From Gerris lacustris (Eukaryota > Arthropoda > Insecta > Hemiptera > Gerridae), in contig OX578277.1 in assembly GCA_951217055.1 (NCBI GenBank), positions 63,644,388 to 63,708,387 on the forward strand: 64,000 bases of DNA, written 5' to 3'. Of the stretch, positions 22,261 through 32,980 are shown piece after piece. Numbering within the stretch: the stretch's first letter is position 1; every line of letters begins with the position of its first letter. Below the pieces are notes generated by a model. That model searched no databases and was not told the origin of the DNA. It saw nothing but the letters and a program-made list of their open reading frames with translations. Both the position numbers and the translations under genes were made by a program.

Positions 22261-23757
22261 GGGTCATTTTCAAAAAAGTGACACTTTCACTGTTCGCGAG
22301 TTGAAAAATTGTATTACTTGCACTCCTTATAATTAAAAAATCTACAACCCTAAAAACATTTTTTTACAGTTGAAATTCATAATTTCGGTGTGGTCAGATT
22401 CTTGAATATCTTTTTTAGGGTGGAGAAATTTAAATATATATATTCTAAAAGGACACGATAGTTACGTCCCAGCCCCTTTTAACCTTAGTTACCATGCTCA
22501 AAAATATTTTTCTTTGACTTTCTAACTACGAACCTAGATAGGAAATATAATGTAGTTTGTGATACTAAACATAATTTCTTTCTTATTTCGATGTAATTTG
22601 TCGGGAGTTTAATAAAAAGGCTTGTCCCAGCAATCGGCCACGATAGTTACTTCACAATAGTTACCAAGAGTTTAGCTGCACTGTTTGACTGAAGGGTGGG
22701 ATTTCAGTGCTTTGCAGTTAACAGAATCATTCCTTTATAACCTAAAGTTCGCCTCCGCGTCTTCTGAAGTAAGCCTCAGTCACACAACAATTCTCTTCAA
22801 AAATCATGGGGCGTATGTTTTTTTTAAAGTCACAATAGTTACCATTAATTTTGTACTTAAAAAATAATTAATATAAAAAAATAGGTAAGGCGTGAAGTCT
22901 CACGTAAAAAGGGTTTCGTTGGTATCGTGAACATGAAATGAGGGAAGGAGGACGCAATTTTTTTTTTTTTTTCGACAAAATGGCATGAAAAATTAAATAC
23001 ATTGCCCAAGTGGATTCCCAGTTTATTAGATCAAATTGCTATTCTTATTTTTTCTATGGCCCAGCAGACCGCACATTTTGCATTTTTTTTTATATTTTTA
23101 GTAATAGCAGAAATATAGTTTTAGGGGGGGGGGGGGAGACAAGCAACATTTTGATGTTTTTTTTATTCAAAAGTTATTGGAACCGTACAGAGTGACAGGC
23201 AGAAAGACACAGGAACGAAACTATATATGGTTATTTTGGTTTTACCAACGACACCCTAAAAAGACCATTTTTAAAAAACGGTCTTATTTTCAACATTTTA
23301 GGTGAAGAATACAGAAACCAAAAAAAAAAAATGTTGAAGAATACAGCATTCTTAAGTTCTGAAGTTTAATAAAAGGAACTTGAACGGTAACTATCGTGAC
23401 TAATGTATAATGAATTAATTTTTTCACAAATTAAAACCAATGTAAGAAATGTCCTGAGTAGACAATAACATTGGTTGGAGTCTGTGTGACGGTTTCCAGG
23501 TGGTAAATATCATTTTGCAAGTCGGTAAGGTGAAGAAAATCCCGGTAACTATTGTGACTAAAAAATTTGACTTTTAAGTTTAAAAATTTATAAAAAACAG
23601 TAAAACTTAAAAATCCCGCGACGCACTTGCATATTCTTATTGTATAGATGTTCAGCATTAAAATAAAGCACTAGCTAGATCAAAAACAGGAAAATAAATT
23701 TTGGGCATAAAGGTTTGCTCAGAATTGTCAAAGTGTCACTTTTTTTAAAAATGACCC
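22261..23757. mobile_element. Element A: GGGTCATTTTCAAA TIRs, 4-bp target duplication, internal 14-mer array
   Basis: Left end GGGTCATTTTCAAAAAAG, then TGACACTTT; right end AAAGTGTCAC, then TTTTTTTAAAAATGACCC. TAGT flanks both ends (22257-22260, 23758-23761). Six copies of a GTAACTATCGTGAC-type motif: reversed at 22452-22465, 22637-22650, 22651-22664 and 22829-22842; forward at 23387-23400 and 23545-23558. No transposase frame recognised. A PGR copy is nested at 22930-23285. Sibling of element B. A 4-bp duplication is known for Chapaev and Sola types, but the class is unresolved. Confidence 0.8.
22930..23285 (+). repeat. PGR repeat nested in element A
   Basis: 'ggcatgaaaaattaaata', 'tggattcccagttta', 'tggcccagcagaccgcac', poly-G (23126-23137), 'gaaccgtacagagtgacag' and 'accaacgacaccctaaaaa' match 13915-14425 in reverse complement. 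Confidence 0.7.
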
Positions 23758-23854
23758 TAGTAACAAAAAAAATGTTGAATGGTTGTAAATTTTTTATTTA
23801 TGGCATAAAAAACTGCCGGCACTACCTCTAGTCACTGGGCGACAAAACCTTAGC

Positions 23855-23880
23855 ACTGGGCGACACTAGTGTCGCCCAGT
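23855..23880. repeat. Perfect 26-nt palindrome
   Basis: ACTGGGCGACACT joined to its own reverse complement AGTGTCGCCCAGT, with a half-copy (CACTGGGCGAC) 20 bp upstream. It forms the inner end of the right boundary repeat of the 21007-23915 composite. Confidence 0.85.
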
Positions 23881-24199
23881 TAATATGTTAAAATATGCTC
23901 TGGTATAACACGTTTATTATAGTTGTCTTGAAAGTATTTTTTTACAACCATTCAGAATGATAATTTTTCAACAAGGTAAGAAAAGAAAATTAATCATTAT
24001 ACATTGCAATTTTATAAAGTTTTTTATTGGAATATTTGTAATATTTACTCCTCATCTTGAAAAGTATAATTATTCTAAAAAGTGTTTCATTAGTGGTATA
24101 GAACTTCTGAGTTATTGAAAGTTATTATGAGTTACACCATTTGATACTTTCTTTTAACTGTCTACTCATAGAATAATTTTACTTTTACTGCATATTTTT

Positions 24200-24725
24200 G
24201 CCTATAATTAAAATACATGGTGATTTCATCGAAATTTTGAGTATTATTAAGTTTTGAAACCGATTTTTAACGGAATTATCCATTTTGGGTGTTTTTAAGA
24301 CGATTAGAGTGGTTTTTAGCTGGATGTCAGTCTGTCTGTCTGTGCCACGCATAACTCCCACAGTTTTTAAGCTAGAGAGTTGAAAGTTGGTACAAAAATT
24401 AGTCCTTACACGTAGTTGTGCTGCTGCCCAGAAAATCAACATTTTCCGCCATCTTGAACCCAGTTTGCTGAGTCAGCAAACATTTAAAAAATCGAAAAGT
24501 GGTCTGATTGAGTTGAAATTTGGTTTGAATGTACTCTGTATGTCAAACAAATCCACCAAATTTTATTGTGATATTGGCCGCCATTTTTAAGATATCGATT
24601 TTTTAATTTTGAAATTTTGACGGTTAATTATACCAAAAGTATTAATACTTTTTTGATATATAGCATATCGTTGGAACCGGTAAAAAATAAGTAAAAAATA
24701 TAACAAAAACCCGATAAAATTCCAT
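24200..24725 (-). repeat. Body of 5S-like SINE, minus-strand copy (part 1)
   Basis: Reverse complement of 26755-27290: 'acggaattatccattttgg', 'tcagtctgtctgtctgtg', 'agtccttacacgtagttg', 'aaaatcaacattttccgcc', 'tttgctgagtcagcaaa' and 'gcatatcgttggaaccgg'. The head of this copy continues at 25250-25475, beyond a MITE insertion. Confidence 0.7.
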
Positions 24726-24732
24726 TTATTAT

Positions 24733-25232
24733 TGAAGCGAGCGTAAGCGAGCTTCTTACATTCAACGAAATATGCATCTTGTCTGTCTGTCTGTCTGTCT
24801 GGATGTCTGTCTGTGTGTAACGTTTACGTGTCCGACGATAACTTGAGTAAAAGTTGACCGATTTAGTTGAAATTTGGTATACATCTTTCTTTTACTAATA
24901 CTCAGGCTAAGTTCGTTGGACAGCGTGATCCGTCCAAGAGTTCGCGCGCAATGCTCGCGTAAACGTGAGCTTCAAATTTAAAATTGGAATTTCAGGACAG
25001 GAAAAAATTCTATCATCACCTATTCGATGAGACGAACATTTTTTGTTATTACGGGTGGTTAAGATTCTTATAGTTGTAGGTTTGTTTAGGAAGTAAAGCT
25101 TTGTACCGAGTACCCCCACTCTACCCCTCACTACCCTCTTCCACTTATCTTCAACTATGATTCTATGATATTCATCATGATTAACAAATTTCAATATTCA
25201 GTATTTTATTGCAATACGCTCGCTTCAATGAT
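24733..25232 (+). mobile_element. MITE with TTGAAGCGAGCGTA termini, copy 1
   Basis: Ends TTGAAGCGAGCGTAAGCGAG and GCAATACGCTCGCTTCAA are imperfect inverted repeats. The inside carries a (GTCT)n tract and 'cgtgatccgtccaagagtt'. It interrupts a minus-oriented 5S-like SINE (24200-24725 plus 25250-25475). A 95-codon open frame on the minus strand (24907-25194) is not preserved in copy 2, so is probably not a gene. Confidence 0.65.
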
Positions 25233-25249
25233 AGACCCACGCGATGCCT

Positions 25250-25475
25250 AGTTATAAGTTATAAGCGAACATAATTATTAATTAGTGCGATACTTAAGTT
25301 TGTTTAAATCTGTCAAAATACCGCCAAAATTCAAATAATTAAATAAATGAAATAAAATAAGTAATAAATAATGTATAATTCTTTTTTGAAAAATTATGAG
25401 CAGGAGAATCCTCTATAATAGTGCGGCCTCCTATGTGAGGAAAAGTTCCGAGGTACCAAGTACCCGGTTTTTTAT
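25250..25475 (-). repeat. 5S-like SINE head, minus-strand copy (part 2)
   Basis: 'ataagcgaacataattat', 'tgtcaaaataccgccaaa' and 'gaggaaaagttccgaggta', then 'agtacccggtttttt', are the reverse complement of 26455-26750. Confidence 0.6.
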
Positions 25476-25699
25476 TTGTTTTGTTTTTTTCTTTTATTGA
25501 TGATAATTGAACAAAAACTAATATTATTAAAATAAATATAAATAAATAATATTTTTCTCAATGCATAATCATCGATACAATTTGCACCATCAAAAGAGTC
25601 TAAAAAATATTTTACCACATTTAATGCGCTGAGTGGCCTACAAATATGTTTTCACAGGCTCTGAACAGTGAATATACTAGGCATCGCGTGGCTCTATCA

Positions 25700-26360
25700 T
25701 TGAAGCGAGCGTATTGCAATAAAATACTAAATATTGAAATTTGTTAATCATGATGAATAATGTCATAGTTGAAGATAAGAGGAAGAGGGTAGTGAGGGGT
25801 TATAGTGGGGGTACTCGGTACGAAGCTTTACTTCCTAAAAAAACCTACACACTAACCACCCGTAATAGCTTTGAAACTAATATTATAAATGTATCACTTC
25901 ATTACTCAAATACTACTGCTTGTATCAAGTTGAAATTTTATATACTTGTTTCAATTGTACTTTAGACGATGTACATAAAGTTTTATTAAAATCGTTACGT
26001 TAGAACGTAAGATATCGGTAAAAAGGTTGTTTTCTCTATTTTAAACGTTTAGGTCCGCTTTAATAGTTTTAGCGATCTTTATTAATTCATAGCAGTGTCG
26101 TTGTTGGTTTTACTAAAAAATGTTATATGAAAAAAATGTTCGTCTCATCGAATAGGTGATGATAGAATTTTTTCCCGTCCTGAAATTCCAATTTTAAATT
26201 TGAAGCTCACGTTTACGCGAGCATTGCGCGCGAACTCTTGGACGGATCACGCTGTCCAACGAACTTAGCCTGAGTATTCGTAAAAGGAAGATGTATACCA
26301 AATTTCAACGAAATCGGCCAACTTTTACTCAAGTTATCGTCGGACACGTAAACGTTACAC

Positions 26361-26395
<35 letters not shown>

Positions 26396-26445
26396 GCATA
26401 TTTTGTTGAATGTAAGAAGCTCGCTTACGCTCGCTTCAATTATGG
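25700..26445 (-). mobile_element. MITE with TTGAAGCGAGCGTA termini, copy 2 (with insert)
   Basis: Inverted relative to copy 1: it begins TTGAAGCGAGCGTATTGC and ends GCTCGCTTACGCTCGCTTCAA. A segment of about 240 bp (25870-26110) is absent from copy 1. Both copies abut 'gcatcgcgtgg(g/c)tctatc' at the same side, so that phrase belongs to the repeat or to a shared target. Confidence 0.65.
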
Positions 26446-26454
26446 TGAAAAAAT

Positions 26455-27330
26455 CGGGTAAGGGGTACCTCGGAACTTTTCCTCACTTCAGAGGCCACTA
26501 AAGTGGCCTCTCCAGCTGCTTCTCAGCAGGAGGAAGCAGCATTAGACGTGGTAAGTACTTGGATGGGTGACCGTTCTGAACTAACTGATTTATTATCTTT
26601 CTTAAAAAAAACCCTTATTTTTAACACTTATATTTTATTTAATTAATTATTTGAAGTTTGGCGGTATTTTGACAGATATAAACAAACTTTGACGTCATCA
26701 AAATTATCGCACTAATAAATAATTATATTCGCTTATAACGTTTAAACTAATTAATGGAATTTCATCGGGTTTTTTTATATTTGTTCCTTAATTTTTTCCG
26801 GTTCCAACGATATGCTATATGTCAAAAACCTATTTATACTTTCAGTATTATTAACCGTCAAAGTTTAAAAATTCAAAAATTTATAACTTCAAAATGGCGG
26901 CTAATATCAAAATGAAATTTCGTAGGCTTGTTTGTCATACAGAGAGGTACATTCGAGCCAAATTGCAACTCAATCAGGACCATTTTCGATTTATTACGAT
27001 TTTTTTTAATTTTTGCTGACTCAGAAAACTGGGTTCAAGATAGCGGAAAAAGTTGATTTTCCAGGCGGCACAACTACAGGTTAGGACTGATTTTTCTGCC
27101 AAGTTTCAACTTTCTAGGTTAAATACCTTGGGCGCTACGATGATAACACACATACACACACACATACATACACACAAACACACACACATACATATTCGTC
27201 ATGCTGAAAACCACTCAGGAGGTCTTAAAAACACCTAAAACGGATAATTCCGTTGAAATCTCGAAAAAAAAAATTTTTGGTGAAAACAATACTTTTCCTA
27301 CTATAAGTAGTGAGGATAAGTAAAAAGATG
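26455..27330 (+). repeat. 5S rRNA-like SINE, plus-strand copy
   Basis: Head: 'gggtacctcggaactttt', a small hairpin AGGCCACTAAAGTGGCCT, then GTAAGTACTTGGATGGGTGA followed by CCGTTCTGAAC. The last stretch closely matches the conserved internal control region of 5S rRNA genes (GTACTTGGATGGGTGACCG), so this is a pol III 5S-derived (SINE3-type) head. The body has 'gcgctacgatgataac', a (CA/TA)n tract (27145-27200) and the tail 'aaaaacacctaaaacgg'. The 5' half of a true 5S gene is absent, so this is not a 5S gene. Confidence 0.7.
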
Positions 27331-27690
27331 GAGTTGCACTTACAAAGCTTCTTTCCATAGCGGGAATAGAAAGAAAAAAAGAAAAATTCACTATAATACA
27401 ATTTTAATTTTTGTTATCTAAATTAGAATTTTTGATCACTGTGCGCCGGCTAGGCTCATTTAAATTCTAAACCTATTTGCGTACGCTTCCTATTTATCCG
27501 ATGTTGCTTTCGGTCTATAGATGTGCATCAATTTAAAGAAGATGAATTGGAAAACACCTAAACAATTGACCTAATCTTAAACCTATCCTTAAAATTGACC
27601 TAAATACCAGTTAAAGGGCATCCCCTGTAATGTGTGCATTACTTATACCAATATGTAATACTTCTTAAACTACTTTGCTTCTTTTACAGG
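27331..27690. other. No recognised feature
   Basis: AT-rich spacer between the 5S-like SINE and the coding-like relic that follows. Confidence 0.35.
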
Positions 27691-27759
27691 TTATGCTGTT
27701 TGTGGATTTTTCGTACATATTTGCTGAAGAACGTCTAAAAATAAGTTTAATCGTTTGTT

Positions 27760-28460
27760 TATTTGTGACAGCGATATCAGTGAAAGTGAAGTGGTAATTT
27801 TAAAGAGACAATTGTTAAAGAAAGAGGTGTAAAAACCTTGTTAGAGAGCAGCAAGCAACAAAGGTCAACAAATCATCAACTGTGCCTGCAAACTCGATTT
27901 GTTCAAAAATTGATGCTTTCAATTTTAAAGCGAAATTGCTCTCAGACGAATTTAAACAGTGACTTTATAGGAGGCCAGATGATGAAATGTGTGTCATCCA
28001 GAAGGTAATGAACCTCGAGGTGAAAGAGCAAATTATGACATTTGTATCAGCGTTGGCATTAAGAGGTGATGGATGGGCTCAACAGATTGTTGATCGTTTG
28101 AGTAGGGACAGTCCAATTTGGCCGCACTTGATACTTGGAGCCTTTAAAATGCTTCCTTAACGTGGCCGGTATCACTGATAGTACGTCAGAGAGGAAGTTA
28201 TCAGCTGATGGATATTGCTCTGTATTCTATATAACAGAACTGATACCCCCCTACCTGTAGAATTATTTTGATAAAATGCTTAGTCAGTTGGTTAGGACAG
28301 ACAGACCAGGTCCTTTTTCAATCAATACTGACAAGGCGATGGAAATCTCTCTGCTCGTACCTCGAAGAGAACTTCAATGAGTGCAAATTTTGGCTTACAG
28401 AATTATTGAATCTGCTTGAGGAGAAACATCATCCTCAGGTGACGCTGATACAACAAAAGT
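27760..28460 (+). pseudogene. Unrecognised decayed coding region
   Basis: Short coding-like stretches in shifting frames: SDISESEVVILKRQLLKKEV (about 27769), FNFKAKLLSDEFKQ-stop-LYRRPDDEMC (about 27920), VMNLEVKEQIMTFVSALALR, then GWAQQIVDRLSRDSPIWPHL, LSADGYCSVFYITELIPPYL (about 28199), and YFDKMLSQLVRTDRPGPFS (about 28264). Residue composition is protein-like and stops or frameshifts separate the blocks. I do not recognise the family; a transposon ORF or a retroposed host gene are both possible. Confidence 0.4.
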
Positions 28461-28469
28461 GATTTAAAA

Positions 28470-28950
28470 ATTGTTGAAAAATCAAATGAACCTGCATTGA
28501 TTAGCTTCACAAATGTTGGTGGTAAAATTTAACAAACATTGATTAAATTTACTTTATTTCAGGTAGAATCGATGGTCGTAACCGTGAGGTTCATGCCAGT
28601 TCAGGCTGTCTCTGTGTTAATATATTAGAGTAAATTGTAGGCCCTGCCATGAAATACATTTCATTATATTTTATTACAGAATAATAAAAATAAAGATAGA
28701 ACCTTTTCAATTTATTTTATTATTTATTAGTACTCGAGATTAATTGAAACATAAGTAGTTAAAGTCAAGGAGAAATAATAATTGTATATATAAATTTAGC
28801 TACATCATATAAAAAAGAAAACAATGTCGTCGAAATAATTTGCCATTCACACAACTAAACTATAAATTGTCCTAAATAAGAATTTAACAAACTATAAATC
28901 AGTTCATTCTAGTAATAATAATATGATAATAAAACAATTTAAAAAAAAAG
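28470..28950. other. No recognised feature
   Basis: AT-rich; nothing beyond short A runs. Confidence 0.35.
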
Positions 28951-28954
28951 TAAA

Positions 28955-29150
28955 ACATTTATTTAAATAAAGTAAAAAAATCATTTAAATAAACATAAAA
29001 ATTTATTTAAATAAAGTAAAAAATCATTTAAATAAACAAACATTCATTTAAATAAAATAAAACATACATTTAAATGAAGTAAAATATTAATTTAAATGAA
29101 GAAAATATTCATTAAATTAAAGTAAAATATTCATTTAAATATACTAAAAC
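28955..29150. repeat. AT-rich minisatellite with ATTTAAAT core
   Basis: About eight imperfect units of roughly 24-26 bp of the form 'tcatttaaataaagtaaaa', each with the palindrome ATTTAAAT. Degenerate at the right end. Confidence 0.8.
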
Positions 29151-29620
29151 ATTTTCTTAATATAGAATTTAACAACCAATTAAAAACAATTCTAATAACA
29201 ATAGTATGGTAATAAAAACAATTAAATAAATAAGAATAAAATTATACCTTAATAAATGTCGGTAGTATAACAAAAGATGTGGAGAGTAGAAGTGCACACC
29301 ACGGCTGGACACGTAAGACTGGTCAGGGAGACTGACGGAGAAAGAGAGGGGGCATTTGTTTACAAAGTGTGTTTTCGCGGAAACTAATGTATTTATTATC
29401 TTTTACCTAGCTAACAACATACTTTATTATTCAATATTTGTTTATATTTATTTATTCTTGTTTTTAACTATAACATAATAATAATAAATATGCTTATAAA
29501 AATTATTATTTATTAAAAATGTAAACATGACATCATTTACGGAATTTAAAATCCGTTTTTTCTTTATAAATACTCATTTTTCTCGGCAAAACATGCAAAT
29601 ATTTTGAAAAATAAATACTC
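29150..29620. other. No recognised feature
   Basis: AT-rich with one richer patch (29280-29350: 'acacgtaagactggtcagg') of unknown role. Confidence 0.3.
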
Positions 29621-30060
29621 GTTTTAAAGAGCATTAGTGTGGGGTTTAAATACCCCAATTGAAAATTAAATCGGCCAATAATCGTCCACACTAGGGGAGC
29701 TTTTAAGTAAAAAAAAATTAACAAATTTACTCGATTTAAGGTAGAACCGTTGGTCGTACGACAAAAAGTCAAGAGACCAAAGTTGTAGATCTTTTAAAAT
29801 CAGTTACCGCTGGTGCTATCCGCTTTTCGATACGACTTACCGTTTAGCCGCAATAGCCCTTCGAAGAAACCCTTCAATTCGCGTCCACCGTTTTTACTTT
29901 TTTAAGGGGGGTAAAAATATTTTTTAAATATAGAAAAATACTTTTTCTAGTCGGTTTGGGCCGATTTGGGACCAAACGCAAAAAACCGCGAGTCTCTAGG
30001 TGGTCTGGAAGTGCCTAAACATTTTGATAACCCGATCAGCTGATTAGCCACTTTATATGT
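29620..30060 (+). repeat. Family H 3' part, copy 1
   Basis: Matches 32520-32975 in the same orientation: 'gcattagtgt', 'aaaatcggccaa', 'cttttaaaatcagttacc', 'ccgtttagccgcaata', 'tttttaaggggg' and 'gtggtctggaagtgcc', then 'taaacattt'. Copy 2 continues to a (TCAG)n-like tail; this copy ends at 'ctgattagccactttata'. No domain recognised. Confidence 0.65.
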
Positions 30061-30594
30061 ATAAAAAATAATAAAATCATAATAATTTTGCATACAACGA
30101 ACCGTTTGGATAATAAAGTGCTCAGAAGATTCCGCACGACATAACAACGACCAATAACTTAGGCTTCTTCTCGAGGGAGCTCCACGGTGGGAGCCGTTTT
30201 TCTATATACCTACGATATAGATATTTGTGTGTGCGATTGCGATTGTGATATATCAAGTTTCTTTGGACGTAGTTTGAAAATATTCGTGCTCCCAGTGTTT
30301 TAATATTATACAAAAGTAAAAGTTATGGTGACAACCACAATGCACTCCTCCTTGTGCGGAAACTATTTACATTATTAAATAAATGGATTAAGTAAAGGGC
30401 GCTTATTAAGTAAGGGGCGCATTTTTTTTTTTATCTTGCGGGCGGGCACTATCAGAGCTAGCTACACCACTGAGTGGGTGCCTATGATATGAACAGAGTA
30501 TATTCTCAAAATTTCAAGTCTCTCGGTTAAGCAGATTTTGCTGTGCGTTGATTCTATGTCAGTCAATCAGGACTTTGCCACTTATATTATAGAT
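30061..30594. other. Mostly unassigned; family H tail-like fragment at 30490-30590
   Basis: 'gtctctcggttaagcagatt', 'ttgctgtgcgttgatt' and 'gtcagtcaatcaggacttt' resemble tails ending in GTCAGTCA tracts. The rest is unassigned. Confidence 0.35.
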
Positions 30595-30710
30595 TATAGA
30601 TAACAATAACAATTATATTATCCACATTACATATGCTTCAACAGAAAATTTAAACATTTAGTATATAAAAAGATCTTTCTATCTTGAAATTATTGTTTAT
30701 TAATATTTAA
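30595..30710 (+). repeat. Family F tail fragment
   Basis: 'aacaataacaattatat', 'ttcaacagaaaatttaaa' and 'agtatataaaaag' repeat 5350-5447. Confidence 0.6.
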
Positions 30711-30887
30711 ATTATTTTATTATTAAATTTTGTTTATAATTATTTAAATATATAAACTATATTTTACACCCAAAATAAGAAATGAATGTAAGAAAAGAAC
30801 AGGAAAAATAAATTACTTATATTTAAGATAATGTTAACGTTTCCTAGTTCATAATACTAAATATATAGGTATATGGCCACCATAAGG

Positions 30888-31015
30888 TGGGTTCACAGCT
30901 AGCGGATACGTAATTGCGGAGGCCCGAAGGGATTCATCTATGGTAACGCTTTTGCGGCGCCGCAAAAAGTTGGTTCCAAACCAACTTTTTAGCGGAGCCG
31001 CTAAAGCTGTATGAC
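30888..31015. mobile_element. Harbinger-like MITE fragment with hairpin
   Basis: TAA followed by GGTGGGTTCACAGCTAGCGG suggests a PIF/Harbinger left end. The internal hairpin CGCAAAAAGTTGGTT / AACCAACTTTTTAGCG (about 30958-31002) marks the centre of a fold-back. The expected right end is missing, so truncated. Confidence 0.45.
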
Positions 31016-31224
31016 ACCTTCACTTCGTCCTCTGCTTGTTTCCCTTCTGTGTTTATATAATACTAGCTGTTTACCCGTGCTTCGCAACGGAGTGTTATAA
31101 TTAGATAAGTTTATTAACAACCATAATGAAACATATTACAAATTATTTTACTGTGCAAGAATATCTAGATTCCATCTCTCCCACCTATTTCTATACCCCC
31201 TCCTCTTTCATAAGCAAATTTTCA

Positions 31225-31400
31225 AATATCCTAAATTCCCCCCCCCCCCCCCCCCCCCTAAATTAAAATATGACTAAACTTTACATAAAAACTATTACTG
31301 TACTCTTAAAGAGCTTTTGCATCATGAAGGGTATTCATTACATTGACCCCGTATTCATTACTTGCACCATACCCCTGTGTACCAAATTTAAATTTCGAAA
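31225..31400 (+). repeat. Headless family B SINE body
   Basis: 'aaaactattactgtactctt', 'aaagagcttttgcat', 'catgaagggtatt' and 'taccaaatttaaatttcg', preceded by a C homopolymer (31238-31258). Confidence 0.55.
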
Positions 31401-31683
31401 ATTCATGTAGGCTGTCATTTTTCCCTTGCTTTGAAGGTCAAGTGGGCATATTTTTATCGACATCGAACATACACACACATACGTTGGTTTTTAGCAAATA
31501 TTTCAAAATATTGCTAATGAAAATCAGGTTAGTGGAAGTGGCAGTAGTGTATCTTAGGCAGATTTACCAACGTTAATAATGATGTTTAAAGGGTGATGCG
31601 GAAAGGATTTTATTAGCTATGATTTGCTACCTCTTCTATATTGCTCCTGTTCTTCGAAAATCGCTTTAATGTATTATTTAAAT

Positions 31684-31812
31684 CAGTAGCGTACACAGAA
31701 AATTTTTTCGGGGGTGCCCAACTTAACCTTGAGTGACTATATACGGGTTTAGCATACCCCATAATTTATTATAATTTTAATTTCTACCCCAGGGCCCCTT
31801 GGTACGCCACTG
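31684..31812. mobile_element. 129-bp hAT-type MITE with 8-bp target duplication
   Basis: TIRs CAGTAGCGTAC and GTACGCCACTG (reverse complement CAGTGGCGTAC). ATTTAAAT occurs directly on both sides (31676-31683, 31813-31820). Internal GGGGGTGCCCAAC and CCCCAGGGCCCC stretches. Confidence 0.8.
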
Positions 31813-32034
31813 ATTTAAATAATAATAACTTAGTAATAAAATAAGTAACATTATAAAATAATCAAAAAGTTGGAACGGCGCGGCACTGTTCCAGTAAATA
31901 TTTAATAAAGTTGAAGAAATTTAAACATTTGTTGGAGAAACAAAGCCTCCAACAAACACCAAAAGTTAGCGCACATATAATTAATTTAATAAATATAACA
32001 CTGCAACTAAATCGTAGAAACCTGTGTATAAAAG

Positions 32035-32200
32035 GTTTTTTTTTTTATTTTACCCCCCTCAAAACTAAAAATACACGAAATAGAATATAACAAAAATTAA
32101 TCTACTATGCAAGAGCTTTTTAACGATATACATCATATTATAAAAGATTAACTTTAACATTTGTACCCCTGTACTCTGAAGTACCAAAATTATATTTTTA
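32035..32200 (+). repeat. Headless family B SINE body
   Basis: 'ttttacccccctc', 'tataacaaaaattaatctac', 'gcaagagctttttaacg' and 'tttgtacccctgtac' parallel 3120-3270. Confidence 0.5.
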
Positions 32201-32980
32201 AAAAACAAACAATACAAAAGGGCATTCATTTAACTAATAAATACATATAAATAAAAAACCTAATATCAAAAAAGTATTTAAACCCTTTAACCTACAACAA
32301 AATTATAAATCGGTAGTAAAGTACATGTACAAAATTCTTAAAAAAATCAACAAATAAAATAGCTTTAATGTACGTATCAAGGCCTTTAAAATGATATACG
32401 ACACAATATTAAAAACCGAAAAAAGTGGTCACGTGACACGGCACACGGGAAAAAGTTTACTCTCATGTTCTCACTAAGTAGGATGAACTAATGAAATAAA
32501 ATATACTCAATTTACAATTTAAATAGCATTAGTGTAAGATTCAATCGCCGCAATCAGAAATAAAATCGGCCAACTATTATAGAAACTATGGCGAATCAAA
32601 AACAAAAATGGAAAAAAATAAAACCATAAAATAACAAAATTATCACCATCTAAGGTACAACCGATGATGATACGACAAAAACTAATAGGTCTAAAGTTGT
32701 ACATCTTTTAAAATCAGTTACCACTTGTGCTATCCATTTTCTAATACGACATACCGTTTAGCCGCAATAAGCCCCCAAACCAGCTTAAAAATCAAGTCCC
32801 CATTATTATCTTTTTAAGGGGGGAAGAAGGGGGAAAAGTGAACTTTGTATAGTTATTTTTGTTCACAATATGGACGTTGCGCGTCGAATGGCGCAAACCG
32901 CAAGTCTGTAGCTCTTCTGGAAGTGGGTAAACATTAATGTCAGTCAGTGAGTCAGTTAGCCTTGCGGCTTTATAGTATAA

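Larger units (their letters stand above)
21007..23915. mobile_element. Composite region bounded by inverted repeats
   Basis: 21010-21060 (AACACAGAGCATATTTTAA, then ACTAGGCGACAAACTAG) is the reverse complement of parts of 23855-23915 (CTAGTGTCGCCCAGT, then TTAAAATATGCTCTGG). The interval includes a mixed G/C tract (21067-21105), a Crypton-like ORF, a fold-back (21972-22075) and element A. It may be one large decayed element with later insertions. Confidence 0.4.
31069..32980 (+). mobile_element. Family H, long copy, with nested inserts
   Basis: Left landmark CTAGCTGTTTACCCGTGC, then TTCGCAACGG; right part (32520-32975) as in copy 1, followed by 'gtcagtcagtgagtcagtt' and 'agccttgcggctttata'. 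The 'TAGCTGTTACCCG' start and (TCAG)n tail are common in invertebrate dispersed repeats; I do not assign a class. It contains two family B bodies and a hAT MITE, and its right edge hosts a Harbinger fold-back. Confidence 0.45.

Noticed and set aside
24907..25194. 95-codon minus-strand ORF as a gene
   Set aside because: The inverted second copy of the MITE breaks the frame, so no coding constraint is visible.
26540..26575. 5S rRNA gene
   Set aside because: Only the control-region-like 3' part is present and it recurs with a repeat body; it is a 5S-derived SINE.
28955..29150. CRISPR-like array
   Set aside because: Units are contiguous and degenerate with no spacers; the genome is eukaryotic, so it is a minisatellite.
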